Below are positions 17,032-25,483 of a stretch of DNA of 64,000 nt, one piece after another; the stretch's first letter is position 1; every line of letters starts with the position of its first letter. Origin of the DNA: Wansuia hejianensis (GTDB taxonomy: Bacteria > Bacillota > Clostridia > Lachnospirales > Lachnospiraceae); contig NZ_CP060635.1 in the NCBI RefSeq assembly GCF_014337215.1, forward strand, positions 2,307,501-2,371,500. The letters run 5' to 3'. A program made the translations under genes and the position numbers. Under the pieces are notes generated by a model. The model did no database searches. It had not been told where the DNA came from and saw only the letters and a list, made by a program, of their open reading frames with translations.

Positions 17032-18054
17032 TTAATATCTCCTTTTCTCTTTTTCTTTTAACTCCTCATAAAACATCCTGTAATTTTCATACCGCTCACT
17101 GCTGATCTTTCCCGCTTCCACAGCCTCTTTAATCCTGCAGTCCGGTTCATTCACATGCACACAGCCCTGGAAACGGCATCCACCTTCAAAGGGGGCGAAT
17201 TCCGGAAAATAATTCCTCAGCTCTTCCTTGTCCATCTCCGCTGTATACAGGGACGTGAATCCTGGAGTATCGCACAGATACGTATCACCTCCCAGCGGGA
17301 TCAGCTGGGAATGACGGGTAGTATGCTTTCCCCTCTTCAGCTTGCGGCTGATCTCACCAGTTTCCATGCAGATCTCTGTCTGCATCAGATTCGTGATTGT
17401 CGACTTTCCCACACCGGAAGGCCCGGCCACAACTGTTGTGCGCCCGGTCAGCCGTGTTTCTATCTCATCCAGGCCCTTTCCATCTCCGGCGCTGCAGAGC
17501 AGCACGTCATAGCCACAGCTCCTGTAAATCTTTTTCCAGTGCTCCGCCTCATCCAGGGAAACCAGATCTTCTTTGTTGAAACAGACAAAAACAGGAACCC
17601 CCTGTTTTTCCATCATAATCAGAAAACGATCCAACAAGGCTCCGTTTGGTTTCGGGCTTTCCAGTGAAAAAATCACCATAGCCTGATCCACATTGGATAC
17701 AGCGGGCCGGATCAGTTCATTCTTCCGGGGAAGAATTTCCACAAGATTCGCGGTTTTATCGTCCTCATCCAGAACCTCAATCCGGACATTGTCGCCTACC
17801 AAAGGCTTTTTGCCCTCTTTCCTAAAAATCCCCTTCGCCTTACATTCATACATTGTGGAATAGCAAAGCTGTTCCCCCGCCCCGTCAGGGGCATGTGTTG
17901 CGGGATACTCGGGAGTATACATTGTGGAACAGCGTAAACCGTTTCCCCGCCCGTCAGGGGCCTGTGTTTTGGGATATTCGGGAGTATAGATGCCGGATTC
18001 CACTACAGAAACGTAGTAGAACCCGGCAATACCTTTTACAATCTTACCTATCAT
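17032..18054 (-). CDS. rsgA: Small ribosomal subunit biogenesis GTPase RsgA with an in-frame repeat insertion
   Basis: Circularly permuted GTPase that checks late 30S assembly. 340 aa here against about 290-300 normally. N-terminal OB fold, then the permuted G motifs: FNKED (159-163), GPSGVGKS (211-218), DTPGF (262-266), and the zinc knuckle Cys293, Cys298, His300, Cys306. The excess is residues 23-68, two 23-residue units beginning YTPEYP, placed in the OB fold between ESGI and YECKAKGIFRK, which are adjacent in ordinary homologues as I know the family. Removing them leaves 294 aa. The insertion equals the DNA repeat at 17851-17988. The start has no strong ribosome site and lies 6 bp after the prkC stop. 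Confidence 0.92.
   Translation of the reverse strand: MIGKIVKGIAGFYYVSVVESGIYTPEYPKTQAPDGRGNGLRCSTMYTPEYPATHAPDGAGEQLCYSTMYECKAKGIFRKEGKKPLVGDNVRIEVLDEDDKTANLVEILPRKNELIRPAVSNVDQAMVIFSLESPKPNGALLDRFLIMMEKQGVPVFVCFNKEDLVSLDEAEHWKKIYRSCGYDVLLCSAGDGKGLDEIETRLTGRTTVVAGPSGVGKSTITNLMQTEICMETGEISRKLKRGKHTTRHSQLIPLGGDTYLCDTPGFTSLYTAEMDKEELRNYFPEFAPFEGGCRFQGCVHVNEPDCRIKEAVEAGKISSERYENYRMFYEELKEKEKRRY
17851..17988. repeat. Two tandem 69-bp repeat units inside rsgA
   Basis: Units at 17851-17919 and 17920-17988, both 69 bp and alike over most of their length: both begin CATTGTGGAA, share CCCGTCAGGGGC, and end GGGAGTATA. Each holds a small palindrome around GTCA (GCCCC/GGGGC). Being a multiple of three and free of stops in this frame, they add 23 codons each. 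A related copy lies in the intergenic region at 12336. Confidence 0.9.
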
Positions 18055-18060
18055 AATAAA

Positions 18061-20151
18061 TTACGGCGCCTCAAACGTCACATTTGGATATCTCGCGATC
18101 AGTTCATCATTTTCATACACATTAATCACGCCTGTAGAAACTCCCGGCGCACCGTAAATAGGTTCACTGTACGCCCCGTTGGCCCATGGATTGGCGCCTT
18201 CATAAATTGTGATCGCAGTGTCGTTCTGCACCAGCTCCAGCCGCACGCTCCCTCCGTTATAGGCTTCCGGCTCTGTCAGCGGGCTGTAACAAACCCAATT
18301 AGTATCCCCGCCGGACGCGCTCTGCGTATTGATCGTCAGAGTGATGGTGGTTCCTGCCGGAACCTGCTCTCCGGGACCCGGGCTCAGTGAAATTACATCG
18401 CCGATGTTCAGCTCATTGGTATATCCCGTAGTTGTTGTATAATTCAACCCCTTGCTGTCCAGAATGCTTTTGGCATCGGCCTCGCTGTATCCTCTCAGAG
18501 AAGGTACCTCGACCAGATCCTGGGTCGGCTCAGCGCCTTTGCTCACATACAGTTTAACTGCGGAGCCCGGAAGCACAGATGTTCCTTCAGCTGGATCAAC
18601 AGATATAACCCTTCCCGTCTCCACCGTATCACTGTACTGCAGCTCTGCACTGGTCACAAGCCCCAGTCCCTGCAGAATGCTTTCTGCATCTGTCTGGGTG
18701 GCTCCCGCCAGGCCGCTGGGAATAGTCACATTCGCCTTTCCGCTGCTCACCGTTACATTAATCGTGGAATTCTTGGCCACCTTGGTCTTGGCTTCCGTCT
18801 CCTGAGAGATAATCTGCCCCTGCGCATATTCATCTGACGCCTGTGTAGCCGTTTGTTTCACCCCGATACCCAGCTTTCCGGCCAATTCCTGGGCCTCCTG
18901 CAGCGTCTTTCCCCGGAAATCAGGAACCGCAACCTCCTCAGTTTCTGAATCGGATGGGCTGCTGGCGGAAATAGACGTACTTGCTGAATTATCTTTTGTG
19001 GGGGATTTCTTATTAAAAAGTCCCGCCATATTTCCAATTACAACGATCAGAATGATAATGATTACTGCCCCAATCAGAAATCCGCCAATCGTAATGGCTT
19101 TTTCCAGCTTCGAGCTCACTGCGTCATCATCGTCATCCTCATCGTCGTCAATGTCATCCTCATAATCCTCTTCATCTTCGTCATCGTCATAATCATCATA
19201 TCTCGAGGTCTTTGAGCTCACCGGTTTGGTAGAGGAAGTCATCCCCGCACGGATCTCCTCCATTTCCCGGTCTGACATCTTCACTGTCTGCGCATGTGCG
19301 CTCAGCGGCGCCAGGGCGACAAAATTCCCCTGAGGATCAATCAGCGAATGCTTCAGATCCTCAATCAGAAGAGCCATATTCGCATACCGGCGCTCCGGAT
19401 TCTTCTGGGTACACTTTAATATGATCTGTTCCAGCGAATAAGGCAGATCCGGCGTGTATCTGGACGGAGGAATCATCTCCTCCTGAAGATGCTTGATCGC
19501 AATGGAAACCGTCGTATCTCCGTCAAAGGGCACGCGGCCTGTCACCATCTCATACATCGTGATGCCCAGCGAATAAATATCGCTTTTCGCATCGGAAAAA
19601 CCGCCCCGCACCTGTTCCGGAGAGCTGTAATGCACAGATCCCATCACGTTGGCGGTGATCGTATTCGAATTTGTCGCCTTCGCAATTCCAAAATCAGACA
19701 GCTTTACCTTGCCATCTGTGGAAATAATGATATTCTGGGGTTTTACATCCCTGTGGATGATCCCGCGGTTATGTGCGGCTTCCAGCCCAAGAGAAACCTG
19801 TATCGCAATACTGGTGGCCTCTTTAACGCTCAGTTTGCCTTTTTTCGTGATGTAATCCTTCAGCGTAATGCCTTCGATTAATTCCATCACAATGTAATAG
19901 AGCCCCCTGTCTTCTCCCACGTCAAACACGTTGACGACATTGGGATGTGACAACCCGGCCGCGGCCTGGGCTTCCTTCCTGAATTTCGCAATAAAGGTCG
20001 TGTCCTCACGGAACTCCGCCTTCAATACCTTTACTGCCACCATCCGGTCCAGCTTATGATCCTTCGCCTTGTAGACATCAGCCATACCGCCGGACCCTAC
20101 CCTGGATATGATCTCATATCTCTCTCCAATAATGATTCCCTCTTTTAACAT
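18061..20151 (-). CDS. prkC: PASTA-domain Ser/Thr protein kinase PrkC (Stk)
   Basis: Membrane kinase that senses muropeptides or lipid II and controls growth and cell-wall homeostasis. Kinase domain 1-270: glycine loop GSGGMADVY, Lys41, HRDVKPQN (Asp135), DFG 153-155. A very acidic juxtamembrane stretch (319-343, mostly Asp and Glu) precedes the membrane helix (about 354-377). Three PASTA repeats follow (about 406-471, 474-538, 545-611), then an 85-residue C-terminal domain of unknown type. Its start overlaps the prpC stop by 7 bp, coupling kinase and phosphatase. Confidence 0.95.
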   Translation of the reverse strand: MLKEGIIIGERYEIISRVGSGGMADVYKAKDHKLDRMVAVKVLKAEFREDTTFIAKFRKEAQAAAGLSHPNVVNVFDVGEDRGLYYIVMELIEGITLKDYITKKGKLSVKEATSIAIQVSLGLEAAHNRGIIHRDVKPQNIIISTDGKVKLSDFGIAKATNSNTITANVMGSVHYSSPEQVRGGFSDAKSDIYSLGITMYEMVTGRVPFDGDTTVSIAIKHLQEEMIPPSRYTPDLPYSLEQIILKCTQKNPERRYANMALLIEDLKHSLIDPQGNFVALAPLSAHAQTVKMSDREMEEIRAGMTSSTKPVSSKTSRYDDYDDDEDEEDYEDDIDDDEDDDDDAVSSKLEKAITIGGFLIGAVIIIILIVVIGNMAGLFNKKSPTKDNSASTSISASSPSDSETEEVAVPDFRGKTLQEAQELAGKLGIGVKQTATQASDEYAQGQIISQETEAKTKVAKNSTINVTVSSGKANVTIPSGLAGATQTDAESILQGLGLVTSAELQYSDTVETGRVISVDPAEGTSVLPGSAVKLYVSKGAEPTQDLVEVPSLRGYSEADAKSILDSKGLNYTTTTGYTNELNIGDVISLSPGPGEQVPAGTTITLTINTQSASGGDTNWVCYSPLTEPEAYNGGSVRLELVQNDTAITIYEGANPWANGAYSEPIYGAPGVSTGVINVYENDELIARYPNVTFEAP

Positions 20152-20885
20152 TCTCTCACCTCGTTTGTAAATGGTTCAACGACAATAACAGCTATGTTAT
20201 CTTTGCCGCCATTTGCATTTGCCCGGTCAACCAGCGCCTGGGCCTTGTCCTCTGCGCCGCTTTCCTTCAGGATGCTGAAGATTTCCCCATCCTCCACCAT
20301 GTTGGACAGGCCGTCCGAGCACATCACAATTTGATTTCCGGGTTCCAGTTTGATGTCGAAAAAATCAATCTTTATCTCATCCCCTGTTCCTACTGCGCGG
20401 GTGATAATATTCTTATCCGGATGATTTCTTCCTTCCTCTGGACTTAATTCCCCCAGCCGTACCATTTCAGCAATCAGGGAATGGTCCTGCGTAATCTGGT
20501 CCAGCTTCTCGCCTGCCAGATATAAACGGCTGTCTCCCACATTTGCCACATATGCATAGCCGCCTACAACCGTCGCGGCTACCATCGTCGTACCCATTCC
20601 AGACATGGACGGGTCCTTCCTGGACTGATCCAGCACCTCCCGGTTCGCCGCTTCAATTCCGTTCCGGATGATCTTGACAGGATTAAAATTCTTGTCTTTC
20701 CTGACTGTCTCCACCAGCACGGACACGCCGTAGCGGGATGCGAAATCCCCCGCGTTATGGCCGCCCATACCGTCAGCCACCACAAAAAGATTGGGAAGGT
20801 TTCCCACCGGCTCTTCTGAAGTATATATAAAGTCCTGGTTCATCTGTCGTTTCTGTCCTATGTCGGTCGCAGAAAATACCTTCAT
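20145..20885 (-). CDS. prpC: PP2C-type protein phosphatase PrpC (Stp)
   Basis: Mn/Mg-dependent Ser/Thr phosphatase that reverses PrkC phosphorylation. The start at 20885 (MKVFSATDIGQKRQMNQD) is chosen over 20900 because GGGAGG lies seven bases upstream; 246 aa. Metal-binding motifs: NQD, VVADGMGGHNAGD, GDSRLY, SDGLSNMV and GGKDNIAV. Overlaps prkC by 7 bp and follows rlmN by 21 bp. Confidence 0.95.
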   Translation of the reverse strand: MKVFSATDIGQKRQMNQDFIYTSEEPVGNLPNLFVVADGMGGHNAGDFASRYGVSVLVETVRKDKNFNPVKIIRNGIEAANREVLDQSRKDPSMSGMGTTMVAATVVGGYAYVANVGDSRLYLAGEKLDQITQDHSLIAEMVRLGELSPEEGRNHPDKNIITRAVGTGDEIKIDFFDIKLEPGNQIVMCSDGLSNMVEDGEIFSILKESGAEDKAQALVDRANANGGKDNIAVIVVEPFTNEVREC

Positions 20886-20906
20886 ATGTTTTCCTCCCAT
20901 GACGCA

Positions 20907-21962
20907 CTAACTGCGCTGGTTATCCAAATAGCTTTTTCTTAATTGTCCACAGGCGCCATCGATATCGCTGCCCATTTCTCTTCTAATAGTAACATTAATT
21001 CCGTATTTTTCAAGTTTATTTTGAAAATTCACGATCACTTTTTTGTCAGAACGCACAAAATTCCTTTCTTTTACAGGATTAATCGGGATCAAATTTACGT
21101 GACAGTTCAACCCCGACAACAGCCTGGCAAGCTCCCCCGCGTCCTCGTCGCTGTCATTATTGCCCCCTGCGAGAGCATATTCAAAGGTAATCCGCCGCCC
21201 TGTCTTCTCAAAATAATTCCTGCAGGCGCCGATTACCTCTTCCATCGAATATTTATTCGCAACCGGCATCAGCTCTCTGCGCTTCTCATCATTGGGTGCA
21301 TGAAGAGACAGCGCAAGAGTAATCGCAAAGCCTTCCTCCGCCAGCTTGTACATTTCCGGCACCAGGCCGCAGGTGGATACCGTCAGGTTCCTCTGGCTGA
21401 TGCAGAGACCTTCCGGAGAACTCACCAGTTTCACAAAACGCACCAGATGATCGTAATTGTCCAGAGGCTCTCCCGTCCCCATGACTACCACATGGGACAC
21501 CCGTTCCCCGGTCAGACGCTGAATCTGATAGACCTGTTCCAGCATCTCTGAAGCTTTCAGGGAACGTACTTTTCCTCCGATGGTCGACGCGCAGAAACGG
21601 CAGCCCATCCTGCAGCCTACCTGAGAAGAAATGCAGACTGAATTGCCGTGCTGATACCGCATCCAAACGCTTTCAATCACATTCCCGTCCTCCAGGGCAA
21701 ACAAGTATTTACGGGTGCCGTCTATCTTCGATTCCTGCATATCCACAGGCTTTAAAACCGTCAGCGGATATTTTTCTTCCAGCTGCTCCCTGAATTTTTT
21801 AGAAAGATTGGTCATTTCCTCATATCTTTCCACCCGCTTCTCATGAAGCCATGAAAACAGCTGTTTTGCCCGGAAGGGCTTCTCCCCCAGCCCGGCGGCC
21901 AGGTTTTGCAACTCTTCCTGGAGCATTGATTTAATATCTGCCTGTTCACACAATTCATCCAT
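20907..21962 (-). CDS. rlmN: 23S rRNA (adenine2503-C2)/tRNA methyltransferase RlmN
   Basis: Radical-SAM enzyme that methylates A2503 of 23S rRNA and A37 of some tRNAs. 351 aa. The radical-SAM cluster is CRMGCRFC; GTGEPLDNYD and STCGLVPEM follow, and the second catalytic Cys is expected in GSDIDGACGQL near the C-terminus, which is present. It starts 29 bp after the rsmB stop. Cfr (C8 methylation, resistance) is unlikely given the RlmN-like N-terminus and housekeeping setting. Confidence 0.94.
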   Translation of the reverse strand: MDELCEQADIKSMLQEELQNLAAGLGEKPFRAKQLFSWLHEKRVERYEEMTNLSKKFREQLEEKYPLTVLKPVDMQESKIDGTRKYLFALEDGNVIESVWMRYQHGNSVCISSQVGCRMGCRFCASTIGGKVRSLKASEMLEQVYQIQRLTGERVSHVVVMGTGEPLDNYDHLVRFVKLVSSPEGLCISQRNLTVSTCGLVPEMYKLAEEGFAITLALSLHAPNDEKRRELMPVANKYSMEEVIGACRNYFEKTGRRITFEYALAGGNNDSDEDAGELARLLSGLNCHVNLIPINPVKERNFVRSDKKVIVNFQNKLEKYGINVTIRREMGSDIDGACGQLRKSYLDNQRS

Positions 21963-21991
21963 ACTCTTAATCTTCCAATCTGTATCGCTGA

Positions 21992-23347
21992 TCAGCCTTT
22001 TGCCTTCTTTAACCGGGCCATGAAAAAACCGTCACACTTATGAATGCCCGGCAGGAGCTGCAGATAACCCTCCGGCGCCGTACCTCCCTGCAGTTCCCGG
22101 CACAGATAGGGTTCCAGACTTTCCAGCCGGAACGGCTTGCCGGACAACAGCCATTCTATGTTATCCTGGTTCTCTTCCCTTCCAATCGTACAGGTACTGT
22201 AAACCAGGATTCCGCCCGGCTTCACATACGCCGCAGCATTTTCCAGAATCCTGCGCTGCAGACGGACAAGCTCCCTCTGGCTCTGGGCGCTGGCACGGTA
22301 TTTGATATCCGGCTTTCTGCCGATCACGCCATATCCGGAACAGGGTACGTCAGCCAGCACCACATCGGCCTTCCCCTCCAGGCTCCGGTCAAATTCCGTG
22401 GCATCGGCCTGCCTGGCTGTGATATTAATCGCTCCGCTTCTCTCAATATTTTCCTGTATCAATTCTACCTTATGTAATGTGAGATCTCTGGCTTCCACAT
22501 GGCCGTACAGCCCCATCTTGTCCGCAGCCAGCAGACTCTTCCCACCCGGCGCGGCACAGAGATCCAGCACCCGGTCACCCGGCCGGATGCCCGCTGCCTC
22601 CACCGCCAGCATGGAGCTCACATCCTGCACCTGTATCCTGCCTTCTGCAAATGCATCCAGCCCATTCAGGTAATTATATCCTGAGAGATACCAGGCATAA
22701 TCCAGGTAAGGCGCCTTACTGACCGTCACACCCTGCTTCCGGAGACTTTCAAGGGTCTCTTCCTCTGAATTCCCGGTCTGGCGGACCCGCACCGTCATCG
22801 GTTTTGTTTCCAGAAACGACTGACAGATCGCCTCCGTATCCACGAATCCAAACTGATCCAGCCACTGATTCACCAGATATTCCGGCATTGAATAACAGAC
22901 CGATAAATAATCCACGGGCGTCTTCCAGTCCGGATACCGGACCTGTCCAATTTCCCGGGAGATCGTCCGAAGCACGCCGTTCACAAAGCCCTTCAACTGA
23001 TAAAAACCTTTTTTCTGCGCCAGCTTAACCGCTTCATTTACCACGGCCGAATCCGGGACTCCATCCATATACTTTATCTGATAGACAGAAAGCCGCAGGA
23101 TTTCCCGAAGCACGGGCTTCATCTTCTCCGTATGAACCTTGGAAAAATAATTGATCACATAATCCAGCAAAATTCTGTACTCCAGCGTTCCTTCACAGAG
23201 CCTGGTATAAAAAGCCCGGTCCTGCTTGGGCAGATACTGGTATTTCTCCAAAACCTTCCGGAAAACCGTATGGCTTTGGCGTCCCTCCTTCTGAAGCTTC
23301 AGCATGGACTCCAGAGCCAGCTCACGCATATTCACATAATTAGTCAT
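21992..23347 (-). CDS. rsmB: 16S rRNA (cytosine967-C5)-methyltransferase RsmB
   Basis: 451 aa: an N-terminal NusB-like RNA-binding domain (about 1-140), then a Rossmann methyltransferase with VLDLCAAPGGKS (SAM binding), DVPCSGYGVIGRKPD and YSTCTIGREEN, the two cysteines used for C5 methylation. Overlaps the next gene upstream (zinc peptidase) by 8 bp. In Clostridia this gene usually stands with fmt, def and priA, as here. Confidence 0.94.
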   Translation of the reverse strand: MTNYVNMRELALESMLKLQKEGRQSHTVFRKVLEKYQYLPKQDRAFYTRLCEGTLEYRILLDYVINYFSKVHTEKMKPVLREILRLSVYQIKYMDGVPDSAVVNEAVKLAQKKGFYQLKGFVNGVLRTISREIGQVRYPDWKTPVDYLSVCYSMPEYLVNQWLDQFGFVDTEAICQSFLETKPMTVRVRQTGNSEEETLESLRKQGVTVSKAPYLDYAWYLSGYNYLNGLDAFAEGRIQVQDVSSMLAVEAAGIRPGDRVLDLCAAPGGKSLLAADKMGLYGHVEARDLTLHKVELIQENIERSGAINITARQADATEFDRSLEGKADVVLADVPCSGYGVIGRKPDIKYRASAQSQRELVRLQRRILENAAAYVKPGGILVYSTCTIGREENQDNIEWLLSGKPFRLESLEPYLCRELQGGTAPEGYLQLLPGIHKCDGFFMARLKKAKG

Positions 23348-24035
23348 TGCGTCTCCTTGAAAGTAAGATCAGCCGCAGCAACTGGAGCAGGGATGCCACA
23401 ACGGCAGCCACATAGGTCATAGCTGCGGCTCCCAGCACCTTACGGGTCCCTGATATCTCCTGCTGCCCCATAATCCCTGTCTGTTCCAGCGTCCTGAGCG
23501 CCCTGCGGGAAGCATTAAACTCCACAGGAAGCGTAATCAACTGAAACAGCAGCGCTCCGCAGAAGAGGAAAATGCCGGCCGTCAAAAGAGGCCTCACGGA
23601 AAAGATCAGGCCTATCAGGAACAACGGCCATGAGAGCTGGGAACCCAGATTGGCAACCGGTACCAGGGCGCTTCTGACAGAAAGAGGCGTATATTCCGTG
23701 GCATGCTGCATCGCGTGGCCGCACTCATGTGCCGCTACTCCCACCGCCGCCAGAGAAGAGCTGCCGTATATGGGATCAGACAGCTTAATCACCTTCGTCC
23801 GGGGATCATAGTGATCGTTCAGGTTCCCCTGAATATGAACCACCTGAACATCGAAAATTCCGGCACTCCGCAGAATCCGTTCCGCTGCCTCTGCTCCCGT
23901 CATCCCGCTCATACTTCTGACCCGGCTGTACTTCTGAAACGTCCCGTTCATGTTCATCTGAACCACCAGGGAAACCAAAAAAGCCGCCAAAATTAATAGA
24001 TACGTCCAGTCAAACCCCCAGTAATAAAGTCCCAT
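23340..24035 (-). CDS. Membrane zinc metallopeptidase, YugP type
   Basis: 231 aa with an N-terminal membrane helix (about 10-27), the zinc motif HECGH (103-107) with a further His111 (AAHECGHAMQHA), and two to three more helices in the C-terminal half. It matches the putative neutral zinc metallopeptidase family typified by YugP. The substrate is unknown. Its conserved place between fmt and rsmB suggests a housekeeping role at the membrane. Confidence 0.88.
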   Translation of the reverse strand: MGLYYWGFDWTYLLILAAFLVSLVVQMNMNGTFQKYSRVRSMSGMTGAEAAERILRSAGIFDVQVVHIQGNLNDHYDPRTKVIKLSDPIYGSSSLAAVGVAAHECGHAMQHATEYTPLSVRSALVPVANLGSQLSWPLFLIGLIFSVRPLLTAGIFLFCGALLFQLITLPVEFNASRRALRTLEQTGIMGQQEISGTRKVLGAAAMTYVAAVVASLLQLLRLILLSRRRND

Positions 24036-24055
24036 TCAACTGCCTCCTTTTATTC

Positions 24056-24988
24056 TCAGCCCAGAACCGCGCCCGTCTCCAGGGTGCAGCCACGCAGAAA
24101 TGCATCTGCTTCCATGCGCTTCTTCCCTTCCAACTGCAGCTCCAATATGTTCAGCCGTCCCTGTCCGGTCTGGACAGACAGGCCCTCTCTGCCCGCACTG
24201 ATGACGGTTCCCGGCGCCAGGCCGGAATCCTGTTCTTGTACAGCCGCTTTCCAGATTTTCAGATTCTTGCCTTCCAGGCGCGTGAAAGCGCTGGGCCAGG
24301 GGTTCAGCCCCCGTATCAGACGCTCGATGGATTTCGCGTCCTTCGTCCAGTCAATCAGCCCGTCCGCTTTGGTTATCATCCTCGCATAACCCGTAGGACT
24401 CTCTTCCGGCTGCTTTTCCGGCTGAACCGTGCCGTCCTCCAGACGGTCAAGCGTCTGAACCAGCTGCCTGGCTCCCGCTTCGCTCAGTTTGTCAAACAGT
24501 GAGCCGCCCGTCTCGTCCTCTGCCAGGGGAACCTCAACCTTAGACAACATATCCCCCGTATCCAGCCCGGCGTCCATCCGCATGATCGTTACTCCGGAAA
24601 CCTCTTCACCATCAATCACAGCCCATTGGATCGGCGCCGCCCCACGGTATTTAGGCAGCAGCGAGGCATGCACGTTAATACAGCCAAATTTAGGCAGTTC
24701 CAGAATCGTCCTGGGAATAATCTGCCCAAATGCCACGACAACTATTACATCCGGATTAATTTTCTTCAATTCTTCCAAAAAACTGTCCTCACGGACCTTC
24801 CTGGGCTGATAGACAGTCAGACCGTGGGCTAGGGCAGCTTCCTTCACAGGTGTGGCCTGCAGGGCTTTGCCCCGCCCCTTCGGCTTATCAGGCTGCGTCA
24901 CCACCGCCGCCACCTGGTGGCCGGCCGCCAAAATCGCTTCCAGTGTACCCACAGAAAAATCCGGGGTTCCCATAAATACTATTCTCAT
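24056..24988 (-). CDS. fmt: Methionyl-tRNA formyltransferase
   Basis: Formylates initiator Met-tRNA with 10-formyl-THF. 310 aa. The N-terminus MRIVFMGTPDFSVGTLEAIL, the catalytic segment GCINVHASLLPKYRGAAPIQWA (Asn and His of the SLLP region), and GLDTGDML are all present; the C-terminal tRNA-binding domain begins near 205. Overlaps def by 4 bp. Confidence 0.96.
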   Translation of the reverse strand: MRIVFMGTPDFSVGTLEAILAAGHQVAAVVTQPDKPKGRGKALQATPVKEAALAHGLTVYQPRKVREDSFLEELKKINPDVIVVVAFGQIIPRTILELPKFGCINVHASLLPKYRGAAPIQWAVIDGEEVSGVTIMRMDAGLDTGDMLSKVEVPLAEDETGGSLFDKLSEAGARQLVQTLDRLEDGTVQPEKQPEESPTGYARMITKADGLIDWTKDAKSIERLIRGLNPWPSAFTRLEGKNLKIWKAAVQEQDSGLAPGTVISAGREGLSVQTGQGRLNILELQLEGKKRMEADAFLRGCTLETGAVLG

Positions 24989-25470
24989 TCCTCGTCCTCA
25001 TCCTCCAGCGCGGCATTGTCCCGCAGTTCTCCCTCGACATGGGAGGTATACAGAATCCCGTCCAAATGATCACACTCGTGGCAGATCGCCCTGGCCAGAA
25101 GGCCCTCTCCCTCCAGTTCAAACTGGTTCATATCCAGATCAAAGGCCCGGACCTTCACGTAATTTGGCCGTGTGACCGTACCCGACTTGCCGGGAAGGCT
25201 CAGGCAGCCTTCATCCCCCGTCTGTTCGCCGGAGGTCTCAAGAATCTCCGGATTGATCAGGATATGGGGATGCTCCCCATCCACATCAATCACCACGATC
25301 CTTTTCAGTATCCCTACCTGAGGGGCCGCCAGGCCCACTCCATAGGCATCATACATAGTTTCCAGCATGTCTCCCGCCAGCTCGCGGATTCGCGGGGTCA
25401 CCGCATCCACCGGCCTGCAAACCTTTTCCAGCACCTTGTCACCCATGATTCTGATATTCCGCAACGCCAT
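24985..25470 (-). CDS. def: Peptide deformylase
   Basis: Removes the formyl group from nascent proteins; pairs with Fmt. The frame opens at 25521, but MALRNIRIMGDKVLEKVC at 25470 is the conserved start, with AAAGGAG eight bases upstream; 161 aa. Three metal-site motifs: GVGLAAPQVG, EGCLSLPG (metal Cys), and HECDHLDG (two His and the catalytic Glu). The acidic tail EDEDEE is unremarkable. Confidence 0.96.
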   Translation of the reverse strand: MALRNIRIMGDKVLEKVCRPVDAVTPRIRELAGDMLETMYDAYGVGLAAPQVGILKRIVVIDVDGEHPHILINPEILETSGEQTGDEGCLSLPGKSGTVTRPNYVKVRAFDLDMNQFELEGEGLLARAICHECDHLDGILYTSHVEGELRDNAALEDEDEE

Positions 25471-25483
25471 TTTCATCTCTCCT

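Noticed and set aside
20145..20151. Overlap of prpC and prkC as a possible fusion
   Set aside because: A 7-bp overlap in different frames is ordinary translational coupling for this pair.
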